Shown: piece after piece, positions 31,303-43,632 of the stretch
Layout of the letters: the number at the start of each line of letters is the position of its first letter
How positions within the stretch are numbered: position 1 is the first letter of the stretch
Assembly: GCA_038087015.1 (NCBI GenBank)
Contig: JASBNA010000005.1
Coordinates: forward strand, 372,001-436,000
Source of the DNA: Cerrena zonata
Taxonomy: Eukaryota > Basidiomycota > Agaricomycetes > Polyporales > Cerrenaceae
Length of the DNA: 64,000 nucleotides
Direction: 5' to 3'
Notes under the pieces: generated by a model
The model's input: the letters and a program-made list of their open reading frames with translations, nothing else
The model's database searches: none
Told to the model about the DNA's origin: nothing
Made by a program: the position numbers and the translations under genes

Positions 31303-32966
31303 ATGGACCCATCTATGATGAACATAAGTAGTGATTCCTACTTCGGAGGTCTAACCAAAGCCGCCAAAGAGCTTGCAGCCATAGAAAAGCGCGGTGGGCG
31401 TATCCCGGATAAATTCGACTTTGGCGTCCAAGCGGCTTGTGCTTCATGCAAGCAAAATATCTTACAGAAGCCTATGAGATGCGCTGCCTGCAAGGCGGTG
31501 GTATACTGTAGCAAAAAGGTAGGTCCAAACAGTACGAGGGTTACATGATAGGTCTCATTTCATCCCACTAGTGTGCCATACAAGACTGGAAGCAGCCCGT
31601 GTTACCAGGCGTTCCTACTCACAAAATGCTCTGCGCAGACAACAAGGTAAGTAGTTTCCTGTCGAAAAATTTAGTAAGATTTGGTTTAATGTTTGGAGCG
31701 TTGATTTGGACGTCCTTGCACAGCGCCATATGGAAAAGCTGCCCCAAACGCAGGCAATCCTCAAATCCTTCCCTTGGGGACGTATCGAGTCTGATGGATC
31801 TTTCAATGTCGACATTGCTCGTGGCCGATACGACGTATTGGGAGGCTCAAGGTTATGGCTATTGGAGCCATCGTGGTGGACCAGTTCCTCATTCTGACCA
31901 AGGACGTCTCACTCAGATGCTCGGAAACACTCCGTACGCAGATCAGATGCTGAAGATGATTAAAAGCTTCGATCATCTTGACGGCAAGGATATCTTGAAA
32001 CAAAAGCATCTCACGGACGTCGAAGGATGGAAGTTACCTCCTAACTTGATTCCTTACCGAAACTTTGCTGCTCCGAATGCTAAACGGCCAGTCCTCGTTA
32101 CGGAATTCGATGAGGATATCACGGACTGGGACAAGTGGTATCGCTGGAGAGGTCTTCCGAAGGAGTCTCCAGCCGCCCTTCTCATGCACTTCCCGATGAG
32201 CACCTACCAACTCCTCGTCCACTGTCTCGATGTCACCGATCCAAAACTCGGACGTCCAGAAAAGCGGATCTCCCTCGAGGTCCATATAATCGGTCTTGAG
32301 GTAGAACTGAACTTCTTGCCAATGTCAGTATTCTGTTTTCACTTCGTCACAATACCTCTAATATCTACCTCCAGTTTCGCCGAACTCGCACTCCTGCTAC
32401 CCTACCATGACATAAAACTTGTCGGGTTCGGATCTGGAGTTGAAAAGCTCATCGAGGAGGCCAAAAGGAACCGTCCGACGTCTCTCGCCGCGAATACTAA
32501 CCGGAACACACCCGTATTCACCTACGAAGCACCTGATGAATGCGGCAGCAGCACAATTGCCATCCATCTCCATGGCTCCTCCAAGGTCTGGCCACGACCT
32601 CTTTCCTCCGATACACCGGATGCTGTAGTCGCTTGTAACGCTGGACTTGGATCCTACCCCGAGTGGACCCCCGTCGTGCAGGCAGCACACGAGTTGGACA
32701 TCCCGTTCGGCGTGACGGAATACACCGAGCAGTCCTTAGAGACTCAACTCTCTGGCTTCCCAAGGATGCTTTGGGGAACTTCGGCAACACCTAAGAGAGT
32801 AGAGGAATATAAGATTGACTTGAATCCGTTCCAGATGCCGGGACAAAGAGGAATTCCTATGTACAAGCTGCCCAACGTTGTCAATGGTTTCACGATGGTA
32901 GTCAATAAGAAGGCGAAGTCACCGGCCGAACTTGCTGCTCGTCTTGATAAGCTGGACCTCGATTAG
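31303..32966 (+). CDS. MYND zinc-finger protein with Mss51-like C-terminal domain
   Basis: The start is the ATG at 31303 (MDPSMMNISS). A MYND zinc finger spans the first two exons: C-x2-C (CASC), C-x2-C (CAAC) and YCSKK in exon 1, then CAIQDWK and H..LC (HKMLC) after the intron near 31519-31571. The C-terminal 350 aa match the mitochondrial splicing suppressor 51-like domain of fungal MYND proteins: HLTDVEGW, WDKWYRWRGLP, ELNFLPI across an intron near 32325-32373, HLHGSSKVWP, VVACNAGLGSYPEW and PFGVTEYTEQSLE. Yeast Mss51 activates COX1 translation; the neighbouring divergent COX14-like gene is a known functional partner of Mss51 in yeast. Agaricomycetes carry several paralogues, so orthology is not certain. 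Confidence 0.85.
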
Positions 32967-33204
32967 TAGTGGGAAAAGGACCAGTAAAATATCTTGATGC
33001 TGAATGTTGAATGTATTAGTATAGTATAGTATTGCGCATCTATGAACAGCGTTGTAACAAGATTACGGGTCATGCGAGACACCAATAATTCACGATCATT
33101 GGCGGACAAGAATGACTGAGTTCACTGGCAACGTCACCAAATATTTTGGAACTTTTGCGGTTTTTCACAGATATTTGTATACTCGCTGCCGTTCACCTAA
33201 CCAG

Positions 33205-34510
33205 TTAATATACACTATACTTGAGTCGTGAGTGTACTGTACGAATAAGAAACGACATAATTTGCTTACTAGTGGAGGAGTATGGCCGAAGAATCCCACG
33301 ACGGGAACACAAAGGCAATTTCTTCTTCAACTCCTCGAGGACGTCAACATCCATAAAGTCTGATGTGTTTCGAGTATCAATAAAGATCGTCATTCGATCC
33401 ACGCCTTTCAAGTGCGGCAATGAAGTGGCTTGATCAAAACTCTCCCATGTTAATCCGTCGAACTGTCTATAAGTTTGGACTTTTAATTCCAGTATGATCT
33501 CGCGCAATTGATTCTTCGCCGGTATCGAGGATATTAGAGAAGATATGGGATGAAGATCGTATTGTGTGCTTGAAGAATTTTTATCCTTGGAAGTTGACGG
33601 CGAGTCTTCTATATTTAGAATCAGAAATCACGACAAAGAATAGACATGCGGTTGGTTACTCTGTGTGATCAAACGAAACCTGCTATTCTCAACTCCGAGC
33701 TGAGATAATGAGCCCCCCAACCCAGAGATAAGTGCTTGTATTGAAAGCTTATCCAACGTCGTTATTGTCGGCGTGGTGAGGATCCAAGATACAAGATTAG
33801 TAAAGAATGCCTTCGAAATGAGGCTCACGTGTACAGTCAATGCCTTGATCTTTAGCTGTTTCGCGACCGGGGTACGCAGAATTTCTGGGTTAAAGCTGGA
33901 TAGCTTCTTGGTATCTCCGGTAGTTCGAATGCGGAGATCACATAGGTTCCCAAAAGCCTGTACCAACTTTACAAAGTCGTTGAAAGTAGTGAAGATGCAT
34001 CCGGTCAGTGTAAGCTGCGTGACACTTTTGAAGGCTGACAGCTTGGAAACGTCATGAGAGTCGGGAGGATAGCTTTGAAGGTGGATACCTTTCAGGTTGT
34101 GAAGCCGGAAAGCGAGCTTTATAGGAAGGAGAGCAGGGTATCTGTGGGCCAATGGCTGATCTACATTGAAAGTAGAACCAGCTTGTAGATAGCGCACATA
34201 TTCTGCGCGTGTGGGCGATGTACGGATGATACTAGCGAGCCGCAAGAGTGAACTCTCGCTTTTGATAGTGATGTAGTAGAAGAGGTGGTAATGACTCCTG
34301 GGAGCCCATGAGCGGCAGGTCAAGGCACAGGAGCGCAGAATACGTGCATCGCGAGCGATGTATGAGTATTCGGCACAAAAGTCAATCACTCGCTCCCAAA
34401 CTTCGACGGGAAGCGACGTCGCTATGCATTGTAGTAGTAAGAAAAGATCTGACCTAACCACTACATGGTCTAGACGAAATATAATAATGCTTACCTATCA
34501 CAGGTACCAT
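33205..34510 (-). CDS. F-box-like protein with LRR-type repeats
   Basis: F-box proteins recruit substrates to SCF ubiquitin ligases. A 16-nt first exon (34495-34510, ATG at 34510, MVPVI) joins across a 73-nt intron (34422-34494) to TSLPVEVWERVIDFC, the start of a divergent F-box, followed by LRSCALTCRSWAPRSHYHLF. The middle (33660-34300) has Leu-rich strands typical of Agaricomycete F-box proteins (LKGIHLQSYP, VTQLTLTGCIF, LCDLRIRTTG). The last exon begins near 33608 and ends at 33205. The junction by GTCTATTC...ATATAG (33609-33646) keeps the frame into EDSPSTSKD. A GTG 49 bp downstream of the ATG is not a start. The target is unknown. Confidence 0.8.
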
Positions 34511-35562
34511 GAGTCCTATTCATTCATTCCGATGCCATAGGCCTGAATTGTGGTAAGAATATATATGCAAAGAACTTATGCTGCCGGTGGTTTGAGAAAG
34601 AACTAGGCCTGCGTGCGTCTATATTTGGTGTCACAATGCCAGCCTGAACGGTACTCTGAGGATTATCTTGCTGCAAACTTCGCTTTTCAATCCTAAACTC
34701 TCCAGTCCAAGACGCTTGTATAAAATCAAAACAAACAAGACAGAGATGTAGTAGACAATAGCAAATATACTCGTATCTAGTTTTGGTTGATCAGGGACGA
34801 TCTCTACGGCTGTGGATCCTACGTGGTAAGCACTGGCAAATTTACTCTTTCAAGTCCCGCCAAAACTTTGCGTTGGTGCGTATGTACTTATAGATGCTAT
34901 GATCAGGGCCACCAGAGAGTAAACAATCGGGTTGAGTTATAATATACACTCATATCTACTATCATAATGAAGGTATGCCTTCAATTAACCCCTTCATGCG
35001 TACGTGTATCCTTCGTAGCATCGCTCGTTTTCTGATAGAGCTTTCTCGTATGCGAGTGGCAAACCCTAGCATGAGCTAGGCAATTTTTGACCTCTAAACA
35101 AGAATACCTGGAAACCTAATCACCATGTGTAGGGCCAACCTCCGACTGCGGAGGTAACCCGTGTACACGTTCCAACAGGGAAGTGACACTTGTTGAACTT
35201 GCCCAACCTTTTCCAAGCAAACGCAGCAAGTTAAGTGTTGGACGCTCCTGAAAAAGAACATTTTTGGTCGCCTATAGATACCGTACCCACAAGATCACAC
35301 GTAGTTTACTTCTCATGCCAAAGTCTCCTCAAAAACTCCACTTGGATGCCCTTGGGATTTCTGACCGGATGTCATTATTACGCTGCGGTTTGGGCGATTC
35401 TTGGACTTCGTTGTTGGATCCGCAGTGGCTGCTATAGTTCAGCGAAATGAACCTTACTTGTTTTGGGATTAGAGGAACGTGAATAGGATAAGTACTCGCA
35501 AGTTGCAAGTTTTGTCTCAGGGCAGTTACCTGGACCTCTACGTTCCGTCTACTTCGCTCGCA
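34511..35562. other. intergenic region, no gene seen
   Basis: This is the shared upstream region of the F-box gene (-) and the dynamin-family gene (+), about 1 kb. A 71-aa plus ORF at 35235-35450 has a true ATG but no recognisable feature. A GTG-opened extension of the dynamin frame reaches back to 35479. Confidence 0.4.
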
Positions 35563-38320
35563 ATGCTCACATTGTCACCTGTACCATCTAATCAAATGCC
35601 GGTGGGTCTCTCTGACCCCCAGTACTCCGCCAAACGGAGACAGATGCTGGATCTTGTGAACAAGCTCCACAGTACAGGGTATCAGTCACTCATATCTACT
35701 CTCCCATTCTGAATGCTGATAGTATCGATATTCAGTGTTCAGCTCGATATAGACCTGCCAGTGATCGCCGTCATTGGTTCACAAAGCGCAGGTAAATCCT
35801 CGCTTATCGAGTCGATTTCCGGTATCACCCTTCCTCGTGCTAGTGGGACATGTACCCGGTAAGTAATTCCCTTCCTCGTGTTCACATACTCTAACCCTCT
35901 AACCCTCTTAGTGTTCCAACCGAATGTCGTCTGATCTCCTCAACTGAACCTTGGCAATGTACTATCACCTTACGCTTCATCACAGATGCGAATGGGCAAC
36001 CCCTTCGTCAAGTCCGTAATGAAGCATTTGGTGCTATGATTCACGACAAGGATGACGTAGAGGAGCGCATCCGGCGCGCACAACGTGCTATCTTGAATCC
36101 CGGTACACTTATCCGTGATTTTCTTGACGGCCACGATGAGGACCCTATCGGCAGAGAGTTGAGCTTTTCCAAGAACTGTGTCTGCCTTGAGATTAGTGGA
36201 CCCGATGTTGCTGATCTTTCTTTCGTGGATTTACCGGGTGAGTGTTTCTCTCAATTACCACATTCATTCTAGCCCATTAAAAGAATTTACCCCTTTACAG
36301 GACTTATTGCTAGTGTGGGGAAAGGTGGCAGTGACGGCGACATCGAGCTCGTTGAGGGTCTTGTCAAGACGTACCTCGAACGCCCAAGCTGTATCATCCT
36401 CCTCACCGTCGCTTGTGAAAGTAATACAACTTCTTATATATCGTGACTATTACTAACTTGCATGGTCTGCTTAGCTGATTTTGAAAACCAACGTGCCCAT
36501 CGCTTGACGAAGCAGTACGACCCTAAGGGGAAACGCACAATTGGTAAGTCTACTTGCCTGCCACGATTCGTCATATAGTAGTACTGATGTATGACTATCA
36601 ATCCCGTAGGGGTCCTTACCAAGCCCGATAGAATTCCTCCCGGGGAAGAAGATAATTGGCTTCGATTTATCAGGAATGAAAATGAATCTCTCGAAAACGG
36701 GTGGTTCAGTGTCAAACAACCAGACTCCCGTGCATTGCAAGCTGGTATTACTTGGACTGAAGCTCGTGCCGCGGAACACCAATTCTTCAGCGTAACTTCC
36801 CCTTGGTCTGCACTCGACATGATGTACCAACAACACCTCGGGACTTCCAATCTTACAGAGAGACTGAGCGATATTCTGTCCGGTCTGATTACGAAAAGGT
36901 GTGTGTGTGTGTGTCCACTAGAGCTCATATCTCTTCTTGACGATTCATAGGTTACCCTCGTTGCAGGAGGAACTACAAGAGCTCTTGAGAAGAACAGATG
37001 AATCACTTCGCAGTCTTCCGAAACCTCCTTCGACCGACGCTCTCACCGAAATCTTGAATGTTGTCGGCGAATTTTCTAGAGATGTGGCGAAGCATGTTGA
37101 CGGCCTTCCGAATCGGGACGGCCTTCTGCAAGCTATTCGCCCAGCTCAAGATCGTTTCAGACGAGTAATTCGAAGTACCGCGCCGGACTTCCGCCCATCC
37201 GAAAGAGCAAGTGATGATGAGGATTCACTGTCGCCGCCTAGCTTTCTGGACGAGGAGGAGCGTTCTGACTCTGAGGGAGAGGTAGAAGCAAGTGAACCTA
37301 TCTTCATTGATGAAGTCATGACTCGTGCAAAAGAGTACGTTCACTGAGCCTAGTCATAATAATCACACTGACGGGGTCAACAATGTATAGGGCGATTTCA
37401 AGAGAGCTTCCAGACCACTATCCCTTCTTGGTCTGTACCGAGTACATCCTAGCAATTGTCTCACAGTGGGAACGTCCAACAATGGAGCTCTTCGACACTG
37501 TGCAGCGAATACTCACCTCCTATATGAAGAGGCTCATCGCTTCTCATTTCGGCAAGTATGCCCACGGCGGTCTTCAACAACACGTCACGTAGGTTTGCCC
37601 TTATTCTACCACAATAAGTCCCATCTGAATGTTTATGTCAGGTTGCTTGTTATCGATTTCATCAAGAACTGCGGCGAAACCACTTCTCATAAGCTGACAT
37701 GGTTCCTCGAACTGGAAAAACGACCTCGAACACTCAACGAACATTACTACTCGGACTATCGCGACAAATTTGTTGCGTATTACCGAAGCGGTCGTCACTC
37801 GGCGGATACGGATCTTGCCAAGAAACTAAGGAAGTATGGTGCCTCCAAACCAGTTTATGACCATTCATTTTACGAGAACACTACCGCTGTTTTGAACGGG
37901 CTACGCAATATTGGTATTCCAAGTGTCAAAGCCATCGATCTCCCTCGGTTGTTCCCTTCTGATCCGTATGAACCTGCCATAAACATTATGGCCACTGTTC
38001 GTGCATACTTTCAAGGTAAACGGTACCTCTTATTCAGTGGCATTGCATTACTCATGATTCATCACGTAGTTGCATTCAAACGTTTCGTGGACAATGTACC
38101 GATGGCGATCGATTACGAACTCATCCTTGGTCTCGATCGCGAAAGGGCATTGGAGAATGCGCTTCTGAAGGGCCTCGGCATTGTTGGTGCTGACGCTCAC
38201 CAGAAATGCAAGGAGTATCTCCAGGAAGCCCCTAGTGTCGTCTCTCGTCGAGAAGAGCTTTTGAAGAAGAGAGATCGCTTGCTCACTGCTCGCCAAGAGC
38301 TCATTGACCTCTGGTTGTAA
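35563..38320 (+). CDS. dynamin-family GTPase (Mx/dynamin-like)
   Basis: Dynamin-family GTPases remodel membranes. The first ATG in frame is 35563 ([10 protein letters not shown]); a second at 35596 is also possible. GTPase motifs in order: G1 GSQSAGKSS (near 35790), switch-type T in SGTCTR, G3 DLPG across an intron near 36237-36300, G4 TKPD (near 36622). The middle/stalk domain runs through [14 protein letters not shown] (near 37550) and [15 protein letters not shown]. The GTPase effector domain ends the protein with [28 protein letters not shown] at the stop 38318-38320. About 8 introns are present. No PH domain or TM helix is seen, as in fungal Vps1/Mx-like proteins; an acidic insert ([19 protein letters not shown]) lies in the stalk near 37210-37270. 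Agaricomycetes hold several such paralogues of unknown role. Confidence 0.9.
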
Positions 38321-38656
38321 TTGTCGTCTATTAATTCCTCCTGCTTACCGAGTATTTGTGAATCACTTTCTTGCTGTTGTATATCCACGATCATTCAAAA
38401 TAAAATACCATATCGATTAGCTTGCCCATAACACAGTCCAGCGAGTGATATAACCCTACATCCCAAGAATCTACAACACGCATATAGAAGCACAGGTATC
38501 CAAGATGTCCTATATACATTGTTCGTCTCTTTGCACAGTAGCACACGGGCCTTACGGCTGGAAATCCGGATGCAAATGGGTGCCCTTCTTCGAGATCGAG
38601 CTATCCATACCCCTGGTAGTAGTAGACTATGTTGAAAGTTTTTCAGCTTACGGGGT

Positions 38657-40085
38657 TCATCTAAATAATACAGGTATAATCCTTACCGTTCTCATGGGGT
38701 AGCTATCCGGTCCGAGGTCAACTTGAACGCTGGTTGTCCGGCTTTGAGATACTGCGACAGCTATCGGTTTAGAAAGTACAGACCCCATTGTGTCTCGTTC
38801 GGCGGCGGCAAATTCACTGAGATAGCGGGCAACTGCACTTCCAGATAGAGTGCTATCCTCCTCATTGCGGCCGCCAACGATTCTCAGACGGGCATTGAAC
38901 GCCTGAAGGGTTGGTCGTCAAATTGCCTTCCAAAATATTGAGAAGTGAAATATGTACGAACCACAAGAAGACAGTTTGAATAGAGCTTGCTCAGGGCAAT
39001 GCTAGGAGCGAGATGATAGTTGTTGTGACGATAGACCAAAAAGAGAACCAGGTCAATGACGGCAAGTGCGGCGCAGCTGGCACCGGTTTCCATCGTCAAG
39101 TGAACAAATTTTGTAATGATCACTGTGGTCTTTCGAACACCCGTTTTGCTCCTTTGGAGATACCAAATCATACTAACCGCAATGATCACATCACATAGAG
39201 CGGTTCCAGCAAGCCACACCTACGTCAAATAGTGTTCAATCAAGCCAGAGGGTAAGGTTTAATGTCCACACTTACGCTAACCATCCTGAAATTTCCGTCT
39301 TGCACTAAGCTTCTGTCAGCGACAGTCATTCTCCGCGCCGCAAGTGACTTACCTTTCGAAAAGTCTCCCACCTTATGTGAGAAATATCCGGAGTAGAATC
39401 CGGCCGCACATTGCGCCATCGAGACCTGCTATAATATCAACACCTCATCAAGGGATAGGGGACAAGAGGCTAACCGAGATGATCGCGCTGCACACCCACC
39501 AATTCTTGCTCAGAATCCATATACGAAAGGCGTAGAATCCTTGAGCGATAAGGCTGACTGCAAATATCGTCAGAAGGAGTAGGACATAAGTACAATAGAA
39601 GTCCTCACTAATGCTGCCTAGCACTGGTACACTGAACCACAACCAGCCCACCTTATTCATCTCAGCGAGATCGCCCCATCCGCTACCGAAAACGCGAAAA
39701 GCGTCTCTAGTCGATAGAACGGTTTGAAGCAACTCGATGATGTACGTCGAGTATACAATTACTTTTGTGGACCTTCGGTCACGAGGGAAAGAGAGATAAT
39801 AAACATCTAGAAATAGGGACCTGTCAAGAAGGAGATTTAACCGCGACGATCATGCTCCATACATGTTTGGACGGTTAGAGCACCGAAGAGACCCCAGTTG
39901 AACATGTAGCCCAACATCTACGATTCATTGGATTAGCACATATTCACGTCTCATAGCCAATCAAATAGTACGAACCAAGGGTCCTGTTCTAGTAAAGATC
40001 ACGTCATGAGTTCGAGGCTCATGAAAAAGTGACATTTGACTTGGAAGACGTACATCTCAACAATGGGAGGAATGGCTGCAGACAT
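38657..40085 (-). CDS. DUF6534-type seven-helix membrane protein
   Basis: The start is the ATG at 40085 (MSAAIPPIVEM). The exons code for about seven membrane helices: MLGYMFNWGLFGALTVQT, the YIIELLQTVL segment, WLWFSVPVLGSI, YVLLLLTIFAVSLIAQGFYAFRIW, CSAIISVSLL, and the conserved block WLAGTALCDVIIAVSMIWYL with RSKTGVRKT, then VHLTMETGASCAALAVIDLVLFL and LAPSIALSKLYSNCLLVVLNAR. The last two blocks are the DUF6534 signature of Agaricomycetes. The tail after NARLRIVGG is soluble and Ser-rich. If the last intron-like site is not used, the stop is at 38657-38659. These proteins look receptor-like but have no proven function. Confidence 0.85.
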
Positions 40086-40706
40086 GTTCACCTCCCTCCC
40101 ACCGAAATGTCAGCAAAGACTTAAATTATATGTCGCACGACGTAGAATAGAGCTGGAGAGCAGACGGTGGTGGTCGTAACAATAGGAGCAATTTGCAGGG
40201 AAGGATTAAAAGCAATGCAACCTCCGTTGTCCCCCGTAAATATTTCTCTGGTGGGATTAAAAGTTCACATACGTGCGAGCTAGGTAAGAGTATAGTTAGC
40301 TTAGATTATAAACTTCATGAGTTCATCCCGGCGTTGCCAAGCTAATCTAGTCCGATGTTAGACAAGCCCGTCGCGTACCTTGATGTGCCAGAAGCGAGGT
40401 TCTTGTTAAGCAAACCATCACACGAATACAGCTTGAAGCGGTTGCCCACTACAGTACAGCGCATTTGGTAAGAGCACGTCAGAGTATGTACGTCCCCCTT
40501 GGACCAGAGTCGAAAGCCCTGTCATCTTCGAGAGGCCGTTCAATAAGGGGACCCCTAGTAGTATCAGAAACATACCAATGTGGGTTAGCTCACAATAAGT
40601 CTCTTCTTTTGCGAATTACGACGTTGGTATAACGATTACGAGAGCAGGGTTTACTATACTTCCCTGCCATGTCTTCAGCGACAAATATACCTTGTGCTGT
40701 ACACAA
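40086..40706. other. intergenic region
   Basis: This is upstream of the DUF6534-type gene. I see no ORF, RNA gene or clear element in it; the direct repeat begins near 40707. Confidence 0.4.
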
Positions 40707-41205
40707 AACACTTGCTCGTTCGGTCCAAGCGATCGGCGGTGATCGGCAACAGCATGATGGGTAAACCATTCTAAGTTTCTATGTTGACAACCGTCGCAGA
40801 TCGATATGACCTACAGCATCTACTGCCAGCTACGGACTTCCGATATGTGCTGCGCCGTTGAAAGGTTGGTCTTTTTAGAGGGAAGACCTTGGTAGAGGCA
40901 AACGATCATTTTGGCCAAATTTTGGCAGCTTTGAGGAGGTTTCGGTTGCGCGCATCAGCGCATGACCCATCACTACATTGATAAAAAGAAGCCTAGTAAA
41001 CTGCGGCCTAATTTGATATGCATTTTAGAATAGTGCGTAGACTTCTCCAAGGAACAGCGATCTTACTAGCTGATCTACAGGAACGGGACTGGAGTTCCGA
41101 TTGGCCTTGGATATACGAAAAGCCGACTTGCAACATCCTTACGAGTGTTCAGATGCGAATGGTGCATTGGGTTCTATGGTGTATGGGCGAATTCAAGATC
41201 CTCAT
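40707..41205. repeat. direct repeat, copy 1
   Basis: About 500 bp match 44541-45032 in the same orientation with roughly nine bases in ten shared in the distal half. The match starts at GCTCGTTCGGTCCAA and ends abruptly at GCGAATTCAAGATCCT, after which the two copies differ completely. The copy contains a promoter-like region and the first part of a kinase-like remnant. Confidence 0.85.
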
Positions 41206-41863
41206 TCTGGAGCGTGTCGGAGAATGTTTATCTTACGAAAGGAAGCGCACTAGGGAACTTTGGTAAGTCTTCTGTGCTCTCGCCCTCAGTCCCTCATTGA
41301 TGTTTAGTAGTAACAACCTAGATGCCTTTGGACATCTTGTGGCATTCGGTATCGACCACGATGACGTACGATATCAAAATATTCTTCGTGCCCCATCAGG
41401 CCCTGGTTCTCTCCCCTCCCTTCTGTCACCATGGACTCACGACACCTACGAGTGGCGCATTATCGACTTCCATTCTGCGACCAAGACAAATCTTGGCTCT
41501 ACATTGCTGACTGGCAAATACCACGAGCTGATGGATATTCTGTTCTGGAATCTTCCTCGCGACTATCTAACCGAAGAATCGACTATTGTATCGACTTTCT
41601 GCTTGGTTTGGTCTCTGAACCATGTTCGTAATCATCGTCTTCATCAAGACGCGGATATTCAAAGTCATCTCAGAGATCGTAACGGTGTTTTCGGAAACAT
41701 CGACGGAAACACAGCCATTCAACATTGCCTTTGTAAGTGTTCCTATGTCATCTGGCACAGTTACTTCTACGCTGTTTTAACAAACGACCGGGTGCTATCA
41801 CGTCAAGATTCAAGAACTGTTGTTGCTCTCCAAAACTACCCGGTAAAGAGCCGAGTTTATTGA
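41018..41863 (+). pseudogene. kinase-like gene remnant
   Basis: The second exon-like stretch (41297-41863) carries a divergent kinase catalytic loop, IDHDDVRYQNILRAP, and a DFG-like site, WRIIDFHSATKTN, in the order and spacing of Agaricomycete kinase-like proteins of the phosphotransferase type. The first stretch (41018-41266) should hold the N-lobe but shows no ATP-binding motif, and no good splice joins the two in frame. The catalytic Asp is kept (HDDVRYQN) and the metal-binding DFG is DFH. I call it a remnant; a short divergent pseudokinase gene is possible. The C-terminal half also lacks the usual family ending. Confidence 0.5.
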
Positions 41864-42215
41864 TTCCGTATCGTACATTGTCTTTACATGTATACAGACA
41901 TAAAAATGGAGACTAAAGATAGATATGGTACAAAGAAAGTAAACCAGCTTGGTGCATGTCAAGTTAACAACCGATGGGCTATTGTCGACATCCGAACGAA
42001 AGAACCATATTGGAAAAAATGAGATAAAGCGGGTAAAATGACGGTATGCATACACTCGGGGCATCAAGGTTGGAATGCGAGGCAGTCTCAAGGGGCTGGA
42101 TCAGGGTTTTGCATTACCCGAGTCAGGGGAGAGGGAAAACACTGCAGGCATCGGAATTGGAGTTGCAATATCTGTTGCTGAGGATGTAGAGGCGGAGGAG
42201 ATCTAACAAACGACC

Positions 42216-43260
42216 TTACAACGCAGCTTCTTTCGTAAGTCCAATCCCATGGCGCACTTCGGTATCGATCACGATATACGTCACCTTCACCTTGCGGAGA
42301 TCTGTATCTTTAGAAGAGAGGATTTTCAAGATCATCTCTGAGCGCATGATAGTGTCTTGCGGAAAGTCAAGCGCAACATAAGCATTGCGTCCAAGCGTAG
42401 TGATTCGGCTGAACGCCGCAAACACCTTGGTAGGCTTCGCGGAATCTGCACCATTGAGCTTCACCTCAAACGGCTGACTCCATGCTTCGTAGTTATCCTT
42501 TCCGTTGCCTTCGAAATTGAAGACCCCACTATGGATATCGCGCCTTGTGGCCGGGTATGATAACCATGTTATACCCAGCGTACAATTGGGTAAGGCATTG
42601 CAAACAATCTGGAAAGAAGTACTGGTGACATTGACGGCATCTACGTTGAAGGCGTGAGGCATCGAGAGCTGTTGTGCGGGAATGGAAGACTTTAGCGACT
42701 TGATGGAATGAAACCAAACTAGAACCGTAGGCGGTTCGTCAAGAGGATAAGGATAGGTGAACGTTTGGAGCTTCGTTTGGGTCCATTCAACTGGATCCAT
42801 CAGATCATCCATAGTGATGGTTAGATGTCCGAATTGGATGACAGGATCCGGGGTCATGAGTGTAAGCCAAGAACCCTGATACGTGTCATCGTCGCGTGGT
42901 GCGTGAAGGAGTAGAGTAGGTTTAGATAGCGGCAGAGGGATGGGAGGTGCGTCGAAATCAGACCTGAGATCCAAATTCTTGTCAGAAGTAGCTCGGGTCA
43001 CGCCAAAGAGAATCCCGCGCGGAGCTCTGTCTGTCAACAAGTTTTGAACCGTCCCGCAGAGATGGGACAGGGTTAGATTGGAAACCTTCGTTTGGATAGT
43101 AAATGCACCAGCACTGCCAGCATCTATCGGGTAGCATCGTCCGATGAAGTGTTTGTCGCGCAAAGACAGGTCACTTCTGGCAAAATAGGATTTAGAGTCC
43201 GTCGTAAAGTCGCTGCCAAACTCGTACAGAACATTTGCTCATACCGCATATGGTAATACC
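42216..43260 (-). pseudogene. H-type lectin domains (C-terminal part of the split metzincin gene)
   Basis: About 330 aa with two H-type lectin domains, which bind GalNAc-like sugars in other organisms. Domain 1: FTYPYPLDEPPTVLVWF (near 42720-42770) followed by NVDAVNVTSTSFQIV and ITWLSYP. Domain 2: WSQPFEVKLNGADSAKPTKVFAAFSRI (near 42400-42480) followed by NAYVALDFPQDT and VKVTYIVID. The frame stays open upstream of 43163 to about 43230 (through FGSDFTTDSKSYFARSDLSL) but has no ATG at its head, so this is a downstream exon and not an independent gene. In related Agaricomycete proteins, metzincin and H-type lectin domains occur in one chain. Confidence 0.6.
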
Positions 43261-43267
43261 GCATAAT

Positions 43268-43632
43268 TCTCATAATGCATTGGAATGTGGAGGGTTCCAA
43301 CCCGGGAGGCGGGGAATTTGGCAGAAATGTGCATATTGCATAATGCATAGTCTTGAGGGCCGATTATGATTATGCATTACCACGGAGCAAATTTGGGGGA
43401 TGGGAACGTAATTACCTTCAAAAAACGGATGTTTCACCTGAGCTATTTCGAAGATCTGACACAAAATCATGAGTATTAATGCATATATCACCATAGTACG
43501 GAGATTGTAGCCTCAATCTATGTTAGAATTATAAAATATCCCGTGTATTCTCATGACTAAATTCACGTAAGCTATTGCTTAGTCACATGATCCTCTAGGC
43601 GCCCATTCCATATTACATATTTCTCATAATGC
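43268..43632. mobile_element. possible small insertion with flanking direct repeat
   Basis: TTCTCATAATGC occurs at both ends (43268-43280 and 43620-43631) about 350 bp apart. In between, the AT-rich GCATAATGCAT motif recurs (near 43336, 43370, 43478). There is no ORF and no clear inverted termini. The stop codon that ends the metzincin frame (TGA at 43624-43626) lies in the right-hand copy of the motif. A non-autonomous insertion or a duplicated regulatory motif both fit. Confidence 0.35.

Noticed and set aside
34459..34461. GTG as start of the F-box gene
   Set aside because: The 16-nt exon with ATG at 34510 and a canonical GTAAGC...GCATAG intron gives the normal TSLPVEVW beginning.
36899..36914. 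GT dinucleotide run
   Set aside because: A short microsatellite inside an intron of the dynamin gene; it has no further meaning.
43161..43163. TTG at 43163 as start of an independent lectin gene
   Set aside because: TTG is not a normal start in fungi and the frame stays open further upstream, so the lectin part is an internal exon.
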